DNA from: Methanoregulaceae archaeon
GTDB lineage: Archaea; Halobacteriota; Methanomicrobia; Methanomicrobiales; Methanospirillaceae
Assembly (NCBI GenBank): GCA_015660885.1
Contig: JACTUB010000022.1
Location: 1 to 40,428, forward strand
Reading direction: 5' to 3'
Length of the DNA stretch: 40,428 nt
Numbering within the stretch: position 1 is the stretch's first letter; the number at the start of each line of letters is the position of its first letter. Position numbers and translations under genes: made by a program. Below are positions 30,027 through 38,036 of this stretch, piece by piece. The notes beneath the pieces were generated by a model, which was not told the DNA's origin, made no database searches, and saw only the letters and a program-made list of their open reading frames with translations.

Positions 30027-32096
30027 TTACTTCCCCTCCGCAATCTTTTCGACAGCAACAGCACAGTGCTTCAGTTCCGGCATCTTGGACAGCGGGTCAA
30101 GGGCCGTGTTGGTGAGATTGTTGGCACCTTCAGCGAAATGCATCGGCATATACAGCACCTTAGGAGCAACATCATTGGACACTCGTGCAATGGTTATAGT
30201 TTCACCACGGCGGCTGCGCACTTTGATCTTCTCGAGGTTTTTGATGCCGAGCTCAGCTGCATCCTTCGTGTTCATCTGGATGAATGACTCGGGCACTTCG
30301 TAGTGCAACACCTTGCATCGATCGGTCTGGGTCCTGGTATGGTAGTGGAATATCACACGACCGGTCATGAGCGTGTATGGATATTCCTTATCCGCCACTT
30401 CAGCCGGTGGGCGGTACTCAAGGCCGAAGAATGTGCCCAGACCATCTGCTGCTGAGAACTTCTCCTTGTGGAGGATGGGCGTCCCCGGGTGTTCGATGGT
30501 CGGACAGGGCCAGTGGATCGCCTCGGGCTTCTCGATCTTCTCGTAGGTTACACCGAACTGGCCCGGGGTGCATGCCCGCATGTCGTCCCAGACGTCCTTT
30601 GCAGACTTCCAGTCAAAGCCCTTGAGGCCCATCTTCTTGGCGAGCAGGGTGATGATCTCCCAGTCATACTTCGACTCACCGGGGCCGTCTACAGCCTTCC
30701 GGACGCGGTTGACCCGCCTCTCGCCGCTGGTAAACGTCCCGTCCTTTTCTGCAAAGCAGGTACCGGGCAGGACAACATCCGCATACTCACAGCTCTCGTT
30801 CCAGAAGATATCCTGCACAACACAGAAATCGAGTTTGTCAAGCGATCTCTTCACGTGGTTTGAGTCCGGGTAGGAGACTACGGGGTTTAAACCCATGAAA
30901 TACATCGCCTTGATCGGGTCGCCGCACTGGTTGATCTGCTCGGTTAAGGTCACGCCGTACCAGTCGGGCAGGGAACCTTCCTTCAGGAACCACAACTTCT
31001 CCATCTTTTCACGGTTAGCGGGAAGTGCGACAGCTTGGTACCCGGAAAAGACGTTCGGGTATGCACCCATATCGCAGGCGCCCTGCACATTGTTCTGGCC
31101 ACGGAGCGGGTTCACACCCGTACCCGGGCGTCCGATGTTGCCGGTGAGCATCGAAAGGTTGCCCATTGAACGGACGTTGTCGGTACCCGTGGTCAGCTCG
31201 GTGATGCCGAGGCAGTAGATGATGACCGCGTTCTTTGCCTTGGCATACTGGCGGGCAAAATCCTTGACCTTCTCAAGCGGGACACCATGGATCGACTCGA
31301 CGTCAGCGTACTTCTCGACAGTCTTCTTGAGGTCTTCAAAGCCCTTCGTGCGCTTCTCGATGAATTCCTTATCCTCAAGGCCTTCCTTGATGATCCAGTA
31401 CATCATGGAGTTGGCAAGCGCGATATGGGTTGACGGGTTGAACTGGATCCATTCATCTGCAATCCGTGCTGTCGCGCTGAGCCTCGGGTCAACGACAATG
31501 ACCTTGATCCCTTTCTTCTTTGCCTGCATCACACGCCTGCCGGCAAGCGGGTGCGCCTCGACTGCGTTCGAACCCCACATGACGATCAGGTCAGAGTTCA
31601 GGACATCCTCAAACGGGTTGGTCGCCGCTCCGGAACCGAACGAGAGCGAGAGCCCCGCAACAGATGGCCCGTGGCAGATACGGGCGCAGTTGTCTACATT
31701 GTTGGTCAAAAACCCGCACCGCGCCCATTTCTGCAGCGCGTAGCAGTCCTCGTTGACGGTACGGCACGAGGACTGGAAACCAAGCGATTTTGGACCGAAC
31801 TTGTCAGAAGTCTCCTTGAACTTCTTTACAATCAGGTCAAGGGCTTCCTCCCAGGAAGCTTCAACAAACTTTCCATCCTTCTTGATCAGCGGCTTTGTCA
31901 GCCGGTCAGGACTTTGGACAAATTCCCAGCAGGTCTCTCCCTTCGGACAGAGCTTGCCTTCGTTGATAGGGCTTCTTTTATAGGGCTCGACCCCTACCAG
32001 CTTCCCGTCATTGACAACAAGGTTCAGTCCACAGCCTACCCCACAATACGGGCAGGTCGTGGGCACATATTTCAGCATTTCTTTTGATTCTACCAT
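30027..32096 (-). CDS. fdhA: Formate dehydrogenase alpha subunit FdhA (Mo/W-bis-MGD)
   Basis: A 689-residue catalytic subunit that oxidises formate. N-terminal TTCPYCGVGCG (Cys 15, 18, 22) plus Cys 50 in KLCPKG bind a [4Fe-4S] cluster. The metal ligand is Cys 141 in NCARICHGPS, followed by the catalytic His 142, so this is a Cys rather than a selenocysteine enzyme. MWGSNAVEAHP, VDPRLSATARIADEW and GNIGRPGTGVNPLRGQNN are MGD-binding. The C-terminal molybdopterin-dinucleotide domain has LMTGRVIFHYHTRTQT and MPMHFAEGANNLTN. The chosen ATG is supported by AGGAG; an in-frame start 28 codons further upstream adds only unconserved residues. Confidence 0.96.
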   Translation of the reverse strand: MVESKEMLKYVPTTCPYCGVGCGLNLVVNDGKLVGVEPYKRSPINEGKLCPKGETCWEFVQSPDRLTKPLIKKDGKFVEASWEEALDLIVKKFKETSDKFGPKSLGFQSSCRTVNEDCYALQKWARCGFLTNNVDNCARICHGPSVAGLSLSFGSGAATNPFEDVLNSDLIVMWGSNAVEAHPLAGRRVMQAKKKGIKVIVVDPRLSATARIADEWIQFNPSTHIALANSMMYWIIKEGLEDKEFIEKRTKGFEDLKKTVEKYADVESIHGVPLEKVKDFARQYAKAKNAVIIYCLGITELTTGTDNVRSMGNLSMLTGNIGRPGTGVNPLRGQNNVQGACDMGAYPNVFSGYQAVALPANREKMEKLWFLKEGSLPDWYGVTLTEQINQCGDPIKAMYFMGLNPVVSYPDSNHVKRSLDKLDFCVVQDIFWNESCEYADVVLPGTCFAEKDGTFTSGERRVNRVRKAVDGPGESKYDWEIITLLAKKMGLKGFDWKSAKDVWDDMRACTPGQFGVTYEKIEKPEAIHWPCPTIEHPGTPILHKEKFSAADGLGTFFGLEYRPPAEVADKEYPYTLMTGRVIFHYHTRTQTDRCKVLHYEVPESFIQMNTKDAAELGIKNLEKIKVRSRRGETITIARVSNDVAPKVLYMPMHFAEGANNLTNTALDPLSKMPELKHCAVAVEKIAEGK

Positions 32097-32101
32097 GCAT
32101 G

Positions 32102-32107
32102 TTCTCC
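32102..32107 (-). promoter_or_regulatory. Ribosome binding site deciding the fdhA start
   Basis: AGGAGA on the minus strand lies 5 bp upstream of the ATG at 32096 and favours it over the longer in-frame start at 32180. Confidence 0.65.
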
Positions 32108-32589
32108 TGATGTCTGCTCCCTCGTTTTGGAAAAAGCAGTTGTTTTTTGAAATAATTAATAAGATTTGATGATTTAACACAGCTTTTCAATTTTGAATAT
32201 ATAAGAATTATCAAATTGTATCAAAAAATGGTGAATATTAGTGGGTAGTTAATAAAGGGATCGTTTTGAGGGATGTCAGAATATGACCAAGGTCTCGCAC
32301 AGGTTGATTGTCTCCGTGGTTTGAGCTGAGTGAATGCTCAGGAAGAGGATATCGTATTTTAATGAACTGCCAAATCCTTAAGGCATTCAATACCTTCATT
32401 GAAACAGACAGACTCTCCGCCTTACCAAGCTTCATTCGAGCCATGTTAGTATAAATATCCTCAAGCCGGGGTCTGCGTTCACCCTTCGATAGAAAAAAGA
32501 ACTAAGAAAATTTCATGTTACATTCTGTAATTAACCACAAGCGGTTATAATCAATAAATTGTTTATCAGATGAGGGTAGATTTAATCTA
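32108..32589. other. Intergenic region with the divergent fdhAB and fmdE-like promoters
   Basis: About 480 bp, no supported gene. On the minus strand a TATA-like CTTATATATTC near 32195 could drive fdhA. The plus-strand part near 32500-32580 precedes the FmdE-family gene. A minus-strand open stretch at 32238-32444 has no protein-like character and was not called. Confidence 0.45.
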
Positions 32590-33234
32590 ATGACACCCGG
32601 AAAGCATAGATTTTCACCTGAGGAGTTCAACGCCCGCATGGATGCCTGCGGGCTCAGCCCGAAAATGAAGGATTACATAAACCGGGTTGTGGCCTTCCAT
32701 GCCTCACCGGCTCCCGGGGTGCTCATAGGTTCATTTATGGTGGACTTGGCTCTCGAACTCCTTGGTGTTGCACCGGGGGAAAAACTCTTTGGCATCTGCG
32801 AGACCCCCAAGTGCGCTCCAGACGCCCTCCAGGTGATTGCAAACATTACGACCGGCAATAACCGGCTTCGCGTGATTCCTATCGGAAAATTTGCAGTGAC
32901 CGTGAATACCGCAACCACGAATCCGACTGCAGAAGCGGTACGGGTTTATATTGATCTCAAAAAACTGAAACAGTATCCTATCATTGACACATGGTACGCA
33001 AACAGCCCGGCATTTAATAAATCGACAATGGAGATCCCGCTTCAGGAAGAGATATTCCGTGCGGGACGTAACATCCTCTCATCTGAACATGTACGTGTCA
33101 GTGCCGCACCCAAACAAAAATGGAAATCCGTTACCTGCCCGTACTGCGGTGACATTATACCGGATTACCTGTTCGAAAACGACCGGTGCGGGGGATGCGG
33201 GTCAATGAAATATTATGAAAAGATTTCAGGATAA
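32590..33234 (+). CDS. FmdE-family protein with C-terminal zinc ribbon and altered metal motif
   Basis: A 214-residue protein. The N-terminal FmdE domain is recognised from FHASPAPGVLIGSFMVDLAL, ICETPKCAPDALQVIA and TTGNNRLRVIPIGKFAVTV. In typical FmdE the first motif is FHGHxCPG with metal-binding His and Cys; here it reads FHASPAPG, so the HxC part is lost, while the KCAPDA Cys remains. The C-terminal 35 residues are a zinc ribbon, CPYCG...CGGCG. FmdE was named for copurification with Mo-type formylmethanofuran dehydrogenase, and its role remains unclear. It stands between fdhA (divergent) and fdhD (convergent). The changed motif suggests an altered or structural role. Confidence 0.88.
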   Translation: MTPGKHRFSPEEFNARMDACGLSPKMKDYINRVVAFHASPAPGVLIGSFMVDLALELLGVAPGEKLFGICETPKCAPDALQVIANITTGNNRLRVIPIGKFAVTVNTATTNPTAEAVRVYIDLKKLKQYPIIDTWYANSPAFNKSTMEIPLQEEIFRAGRNILSSEHVRVSAAPKQKWKSVTCPYCGDIIPDYLFENDRCGGCGSMKYYEKISG

Positions 33235-33268
33235 TTAAAAAACCGGGTGGGATTCCCTCTCCTTTTTT

Positions 33269-34192
33269 TTATTGCATTCGATCAAATTGTATCCTTTCAG
33301 GAACGCTGTAGATCATCGCGCGTGGGGGACGTACAAAACCGGCAAGGGTCATATTTACCTGTCGCGCCAGGCAGATACCTGTTGAAAAAGGCGCAGTATT
33401 GCTCGCGACAATAGATATCCCGGCCCGGTACGCTTTCGCAACCATCCCTGCAGGCAACCTGCCGGTGCAGACCATGAAACACCGGGAGAGGTCAACACTA
33501 TCGAGGAGTGCTTTACCAACCGCCTTATCGACAGCATTATGTCGCCCCATGTCCTCAATCGCAGACTTGACATTTCCGCACTCATCAAGAATGATGGCAC
33601 AATGAGTCCCCCCGGTGATTTTCCACAACGGGGCACGTTCGTTGATTACACGCATACCAGTGAAGAGTGTCTGAAGATCAATTGTTATTCCTTCACCAAG
33701 CGGTTCACACAATGTTGCCCACGTCGTCCGTATGCCAACACACCCTGAACTTCGAATCTCAGTTTGTTCTGGTGAGATTTCACGGGAAAACGAAGTTACT
33801 TCTGCATAGATATTGGGATAATCAACATACACTTCGGTGATAGCGTCAATACCCGACACAATTCCTTCACAGATCAGATATCCGTATGCATATGCTTCGA
33901 GGTCGCTTGGTGAGATTGTCAAGCTTGCAACCCGTGTTCCATTCACCAGAAGGTTGATGCTGTCTTCAATGCAGACCTCCACCCAGGTTTGACTGATGCC
34001 GTTTTCGGTAATGTCAATGATATCGTATTCCTGGGTAATAGCAGGCGACGGTGTGGTTTTTTCTGTCATGGGCATACTCTGTTTTTTATCCTCAAACAGC
34101 TTTCTCCAGACGGGAGAATAAAAACCTGTAGGGGTTACAATTATTCCGGTATCCGGATGAACATCGACATATAATCCAAAAAATTTACGCAA
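33269..34192 (-). CDS. fdhD: FdhD-like sulfurtransferase for formate dehydrogenase cofactor, with N-terminal extension
   Basis: A 307-residue FdhD. The family moves sulfur from a cysteine desulfurase to bis-MGD and is required for active Fdh. Visible: VEVCIEDSINLLVNG, LTISPSDLEAYAYGYLICEG, GGTHCAIILDECG, IEDMGRHNAVDKAVG, CFMVCTGRLPAGMVAKAYRA and VASNTAPFSTGICLA. The sulfur-loop motif, usually with two Cys as in CGxCG, reads RSSGCVGIR with only Cys 151. Residues 1-42 are an extension with a protein-like VDVHPDTGIIVTPTG stretch, starting at a TTG that overlaps the upstream orphan-family gene by 8 bp; an ATG at 34075 is the alternative start and would remove it. Confidence 0.9.
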   Translation of the reverse strand: MRKFFGLYVDVHPDTGIIVTPTGFYSPVWRKLFEDKKQSMPMTEKTTPSPAITQEYDIIDITENGISQTWVEVCIEDSINLLVNGTRVASLTISPSDLEAYAYGYLICEGIVSGIDAITEVYVDYPNIYAEVTSFSREISPEQTEIRSSGCVGIRTTWATLCEPLGEGITIDLQTLFTGMRVINERAPLWKITGGTHCAIILDECGNVKSAIEDMGRHNAVDKAVGKALLDSVDLSRCFMVCTGRLPAGMVAKAYRAGISIVASNTAPFSTGICLARQVNMTLAGFVRPPRAMIYSVPERIQFDRMQ

Positions 34193-34616
34193 CCTGTTTT
34201 GCTGCAGGATCGCTTGGTGCTTCCTGCGTTTTCCGAACAGGCTTTTTTATCCAGATGAGTTCTTTTCCTTCAAAAGCGAATGATTTCATCGAATATATCC
34301 GTACGTTTGATAGGAGGGCTGACGTATCTGCGTGACCTGGCACGATCACAGCAAAGTCGTATCGGGAAATAATACCATCGTTGGCCTTTTCAGGTTTTTT
34401 CAGCTCTTCGAGCATGTCAGGAGTCACTCTTTCCTTAAAAGTAATAAGGACTTTTACAATCTCACGATGTCCTTTGACCATGCGTTCAAGGAGAACAACC
34501 GTATCATAATTGTTGCCGTTCACGCGGGGAGTAATTTTCCATCCGTCGTAACTGGAATAAATACGTTTGATCTCCTGCAATACGAAATCATGCATAATAT
34601 CCGTACAAATACCCAT
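34185..34616 (-). CDS. Orphan small protein family, paralog 3 of 3
   Basis: A 143-residue protein clearly homologous to 1389-1817: MG start, DIMHDFVLQEIKRIYSSYDG then WKITP, a central VKVLITFKERVTPDMLEEL, VIVPGHADTSALLSNVRIYS and SFAFEGKELIWIKKPVRK. Its stop overlaps the TTG start of fdhD by 8 bp, so the two are likely cotranscribed and translationally coupled. That places this unnamed family in direct functional range of Fdh cofactor sulfuration. No catalytic motif is recognised. The upstream region has a string shared with paralog 2. Confidence 0.78.
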   Translation of the reverse strand: MGICTDIMHDFVLQEIKRIYSSYDGWKITPRVNGNNYDTVVLLERMVKGHREIVKVLITFKERVTPDMLEELKKPEKANDGIISRYDFAVIVPGHADTSALLSNVRIYSMKSFAFEGKELIWIKKPVRKTQEAPSDPAAKQVA

Positions 34617-34660
34617 AATTTCTCACATAGTTTCGTATTTTTAGAAATAAAAATAGTATG

Positions 34661-34680
34661 TTAAACAATTTAACTAAAAC
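34661..34680. promoter_or_regulatory. Motif TTAAACAATTTAACTAAAAC shared with 8120-8138
   Basis: It lies 45-64 bp upstream of paralog 3 of the orphan family and nearly repeats the string before paralog 2, but inverted relative to its gene. It may be a shared regulator site. Confidence 0.3.
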
Positions 34681-35026
34681 GCTATCTTTTATTGTACAAA
34701 ACATAAAATTATAGCAAATTTTGGGCATTCAGTGAAAAAATCCACGCATTAACGTTTTTATCTGGCGTATCCATTTTTATGTTAAACTAAAAATGTTAAC
34801 AAAATATATTTATTAGATACTGCTGATATTTTGATGCCCTATCATGGGCAAAAATCGGGTTTAAGTCTTGGGATGTTGTTTTCCCAACACCATATCGTTG
34901 CCACGATAAAAAGACACCCATATGCCTTTTTCCTTCTGGATCGAACAGGATTTAAGAAGGAAAAAGATTCTCCATTTTAAGGCATTCATTTTAGCCCTCT
35001 TCAAGAAAAAAGTGAGTGTTGAGTAC
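34681..35026. other. Intergenic region of about 350 bp, no gene recognised
   Basis: A very AT-rich stretch between the MoSto-like gene (3' end) and orphan paralog 3 (5' end), both on the minus strand. Two small stem-loops, TGCCC-N6-GGGCA near 34834-34849 and TTGGG...CCCAA near 34867-34886, could serve as terminator of the MoSto-like transcript. Repeated ATGTTAA strings occur at about 34780-34797. No convincing frame is present. Confidence 0.4.
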
Positions 35027-35833
35027 TTATGCCCGGATAATGGTGCCAACATTCTTTCCTTTGATAGTTTTTTCGATATTTCCCTTGACGTGACAGTTGA
35101 TGATTTTTACCTCTTTTATATGGACTGCGTCTTTCAACAGCTCGACGACCATCGGTTCAATCACCATGTTCTCAAGGTTCATCTCGAGCAGTTCAGACGC
35201 AGTAATATCCTTGATAAATTCCGCATCAGGGTGTGTTATAGGATCCTGCATGTACAGCCCGTTGACATTTTTTCCGATAATGCAGTTCTTTGCTCCCATG
35301 ACTTCAGCGATCAGGAACGCTCCGGTGTCCGTGCGGTGCGGGGGGATTGATCCGGATTTGGCAGGATGTTCATAGAGCCCGTAAGGCGGGGTCCCGTGCA
35401 TCACCGGCAGCATACCGAGCTTGAGCAGACTGGGAAGTTCAAGGAGATCACCGGTATGGATTCTGACACCGTTGTATTTTGAGAGCAGGATGGAAACCAT
35501 GATTGCGTTCTGCTCGGAGATCTTTGAGGAAAGTTCGGCAAGCACGCCGGTCGGCATGCCAAGATCTATCCCGACATCCATGATATGCCGTACCCGTCCC
35601 CCGCCTCCTGTCACGATAAGGAGCTGATGTTCCTTTGAGAGTTCTCCGATCTCTTTTACAAGGGGGTACATCACCTCTCGGCCATAATCGATCGCTGCAT
35701 GGCCACCGATCTTAATCACGTTCAGGTCCGGCGTAATACGGATCTGCTCTCCGCTCTTCTTCTTCCTGTGAACACCTTTTAACACGAGAGTCTCTCCCCG
35801 CATCCCGCTATTTATCTCAAACCGCTTATTCAT
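35027..35833 (-). CDS. Molybdenum storage protein (MoSto)-like subunit, amino acid kinase fold
   Basis: A 268-residue protein of the amino acid kinase (UMP-kinase-like) superfamily. Its motif order follows the MosA/MosB subunits of Azotobacter MoSto: LNVIKIGGHAAIDYG, LLIVTGGGGRVRHIMDVGID then LGMPTG, MHGTPPYGLYEHP, GSIPPHRTDTGAFLIAEVMG, NVNGLYMQDP and GNIEKTIKGKNVGTIIR. The string IPPHRTDTGAFL is close to MosA IPPHRADTGAFL. MoSto binds ATP and packs polyoxomolybdate or tungstate clusters inside a hexamer. Typical subunits are about 270 residues, as here; the ATG at 35833 is therefore preferred, with ATGs at 35848 and 35851 as alternatives. Only one subunit gene is seen, so a homohexamer is implied. 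Storage is inferred; a plain kinase such as UMP kinase is less likely. Confidence 0.85.
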   Translation of the reverse strand: MNKRFEINSGMRGETLVLKGVHRKKKSGEQIRITPDLNVIKIGGHAAIDYGREVMYPLVKEIGELSKEHQLLIVTGGGGRVRHIMDVGIDLGMPTGVLAELSSKISEQNAIMVSILLSKYNGVRIHTGDLLELPSLLKLGMLPVMHGTPPYGLYEHPAKSGSIPPHRTDTGAFLIAEVMGAKNCIIGKNVNGLYMQDPITHPDAEFIKDITASELLEMNLENMVIEPMVVELLKDAVHIKEVKIINCHVKGNIEKTIKGKNVGTIIRA

Positions 35834-35967
35834 GCTATACCACGACATCATGTGTATCACAAAGATAAGGTATAAGTCATTGTAAACCAGTTGGTATATC
35901 AGACACTGACCATTCCCTTTCAATACAATTAACAGGATAAGGGATTGAGCAGGGTAGAGGGATAAAA

Positions 35968-36174
35968 ATGAAAATTTACGTCCGTGAACGCCAGAAAGTC
36001 GGCGAAGGTGTCGAGTCACCGAAGTACCGCGTAGTCGCTGTAACAGGTGGCCAGATCCAGATTGAAGCAACCCATTTCCGGAAATTCGAGATAGAGCAGA
36101 TTGCAAAGGATATCAAGGCTGAACTGGTCTATCTGACCCCGGTTCCTGATGCTCAGAAGAAAAGGAAGCATTGA
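35968..36174 (+). CDS. Small conserved-looking protein, unknown function
   Basis: A 68-residue basic protein starting MKIYVRERQKVGEGVESPKY and ending in a Lys/Arg-rich KKRKH tail. Predicted strands (RVVAVTGGQIQIEATHF) and a helix (EIEQIAKDIKAEL) give a compact alpha/beta or nucleic-acid-binding-like look, but no family is recognised. GAGGGATAAAA before the ATG is a good ribosome site. It is divergent from the MoSto-like gene with about 130 bp between start codons. Confidence 0.7.
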   Translation: MKIYVRERQKVGEGVESPKYRVVAVTGGQIQIEATHFRKFEIEQIAKDIKAELVYLTPVPDAQKKRKH

Positions 36175-36264
36175 AGGAATCCGGATTTTTCTATTTTCAC
36201 CTGAACCAAACAGTGTGCCCTGAATCTTTATGCTCTTCTGCCGCCAACAACACTTCAACGTACC

Positions 36265-36609
36265 ATGGTAATTCTTTCAGTTGATCTCCTTTTTGATGCG
36301 GCAATCCGCATTCAGCTCGCGGAGCGATCGATATCAATAACATTCGTGCCGGATGCTGCCCTGATAAAATTCCCGACGACACGAAGGCTGGCGGAATATC
36401 TCGAAGTCCCCCATTATTATGTCCTGCCCTTCTTTGCCACGATGGAGCAGGAAGAACTTGTCACCCGCGCAGAACGCGTGGGGGTCCTGACCACCCCGAA
36501 GGGGAGCCGGAAAATGATCACCATGATGAAGGAAAAATATCTCCAGGAGACCGAAGATGTCCTCGGATTTTCTGTTTTCCAGGAAATCATAAAAAATTCC
36601 CAATTTTGA
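36265..36609 (+). CDS. Hypothetical protein, possible winged-helix-like
   Basis: A 114-residue protein: an N-terminal strand/helix VILSVDLLFDAAIRIQLAER, then FPTTRRLAEYLEVPHYYVLP, which resembles a helix-turn-helix, EEELVTRAERVGVLTTPKGS-like helix-wing sequence, and a C-terminal helix. This order would fit a small winged-helix regulator, but the similarity is by pattern only. It follows the 68-residue gene after 90 bp on the same strand. There is no evidence for its regulatory target; the nearby tup and MoSto-like genes are candidates. Confidence 0.65.
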   Translation: MVILSVDLLFDAAIRIQLAERSISITFVPDAALIKFPTTRRLAEYLEVPHYYVLPFFATMEQEELVTRAERVGVLTTPKGSRKMITMMKEKYLQETEDVLGFSVFQEIIKNSQF

Positions 36610-36960
36610 TTCAGACAGGGTTGAATGCAGATATGATCATACCATAACCCAGCACCACGGGTAGTGTCCCGAGAAGAGGTTCTTATTTTTTCCTGATACT
36701 GCTTAAACAGATATAAAGGGGATATTCGGCTGTCCCGCGAAAACCAGTCCGGTTACTGAACAGGTTCTCAGAAATCCAGAGACTCGTGGGTAAAGTGGCT
36801 CTGTCTGTAATGAAACCAAAACGGCAGATACGGATCCTTCTGCCAGTGACAGAATAGTTCAGGAAAATTCCAATGCGACGATTGTTGTCAACGGTTTTAC
36901 AAAAAATGAGAGGTTCACTTTAATCTCCGTTGAGGAAACTAGAAAAAAAATTGAATTCAA
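36610..36960. other. Intergenic region with a possible coding relic
   Basis: About 350 bp between the 114-residue gene and the tupA 3' end. On the plus strand at about 36829-36955 an open stretch reads RIVQENSNATIVVNGFTKNE and RFTLISVEETRKKIEF without a start codon; it looks like a fragment of an exported beta-rich protein. The remainder shows no gene. A stable rho-independent-like hairpin was not obvious. Confidence 0.4.
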
Positions 36961-37962
36961 TCACACGGGAGTAACGTTTCCGCCGCATGTGCAGTTAAAT
37001 TGTGAAGCGCTGCATGCATCAGGGATCAACGGGTTGAATAAGGGCTTTCCATAATTTGCAACACCATATGTCCCGACAACGGTCCTTCCTTCAGGTGACA
37101 GAAGCCAGTTGATGAACCTGTCCGCCTGTACGATATTAACGTTCGGGTTCTTTGCAGGATTAACGGCTATCGCACTATACCGGTTTAGGAGCTGGGAGTT
37201 ATTCTGTATCAGGATAACCAGGTTTAACTTGCTCTTGTAGGCAAGGAAGGTTCCTTCATCGCTGAGCGTGTACGCACCTTTCTGTCCTGCAAAGGTCAGC
37301 GTGTCCCCCATCCCCTTGCCGACAGAAAGATACCATGGACCTGAATTCGAGACGTTGTTGGTGAAATTAAACCCTGCTTTCGTCCAGAGGTTTATTTCTG
37401 CCGTGTTGGTGCCGGACTGGTCTCCGCGGGATGCGAAGTAGACACCCGGAGTCCCGTTCAACCCCATGGCCCTGATCTTGGTGAATGCAGCTGTCGGTGT
37501 CATGTTTACAACTCCTGCAGGATCACTTGCAGGACCAACGATTACGAAGTAATTATAGGCAAAACACCGCTGGTTGATACCATATCCGTTGTTAATGAAC
37601 GTCTGCTCCTGAGATGGAGAATGCACAAGAAGGAGATCCGCATCTCCCCGCTGTGCAAGTTGTATTGCCTGACCAGTACCCTGTGAGGTGATTTTCACCG
37701 TGACACCCGTTTCATTCTGGTAAATATTCTGGATCTGATTGAGAAGCCCGGTATCATACAGGCTCGTGGTTGTTGCAATAAGGAGCGCGTTCGGGTCATG
37801 GGGTGCCGGAGTGGTTGGAATTGCTGTTGTAGTAACCGGAGTTGCGGTAGGTGTCATGGTAGCAGGCGATGTTGATGGGGATGTACATCCTGCACTGAGG
37901 ATCCCCATTATCATCACCGACAAAACAAGCACCCATAGGTAAGAAGTTTTTAAGGAGTTCAT
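36961..37962 (-). CDS. tupA: Tungstate-binding lipoprotein TupA
   Basis: A 333-residue extracytoplasmic binding protein. A signal sequence with lipobox LSAGC (Cys 26) is followed by a Thr/Pro-rich tether to about residue 55. The mature domain begins LLIATTTSLYDTGLLNQIQ, whose TTTS motif binds tungstate in TupA proteins, and continues with GTGQAIQLAQRGDADLLLVH, FAYNYFVIVGPASDP, FASRGDQSGTNTAEI and YTLSDEGTFLA. TupA binds tungstate with very high affinity and selectivity over molybdate. The C-terminal tail NCTCGGNVTPV has two Cys and is unusual. It is divergent from tupBC across a 74-bp gap holding a palindrome. Confidence 0.94.
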   Translation of the reverse strand: MNSLKTSYLWVLVLSVMIMGILSAGCTSPSTSPATMTPTATPVTTTAIPTTPAPHDPNALLIATTTSLYDTGLLNQIQNIYQNETGVTVKITSQGTGQAIQLAQRGDADLLLVHSPSQEQTFINNGYGINQRCFAYNYFVIVGPASDPAGVVNMTPTAAFTKIRAMGLNGTPGVYFASRGDQSGTNTAEINLWTKAGFNFTNNVSNSGPWYLSVGKGMGDTLTFAGQKGAYTLSDEGTFLAYKSKLNLVILIQNNSQLLNRYSAIAVNPAKNPNVNIVQADRFINWLLSPEGRTVVGTYGVANYGKPLFNPLIPDACSASQFNCTCGGNVTPV

Positions 37963-37969
37963 GAAAACT

Positions 37970-37990
37970 AATAGAAAATGCTATTCTATT
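37970..37990. promoter_or_regulatory. Palindrome AATAGAA-N7-TTCTATT between tupA and tupB
   Basis: A perfect 7-bp inverted repeat with a 7-bp spacer, starting 8 bp upstream of the tupA ATG and about 47 bp upstream of the tupB ATG. In such a short divergent promoter it would overlap the tupA transcription start and could control both directions. A metal-responsive repressor is the natural inference. The centre-to-centre spacing of half-sites is 14 bp. Confidence 0.5.
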
Positions 37991-38036
37991 TAACTATTAC
38001 TAAATTATAGCTTAAGTAGTGGACGGTGCAAGGTAA

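Noticed and set aside
32238..32444. A minus-strand open frame upstream of fdhA
   Set aside because: It has no start signal, a non-protein-like sequence, and lies in the likely promoter zone of divergent genes.
35834..36106. A possible 91-residue N-terminal extension of the MoSto-like protein
   Set aside because: It overlaps the opposite-strand 68-residue gene, is not protein-like, and the shorter start gives the usual MoSto subunit length.
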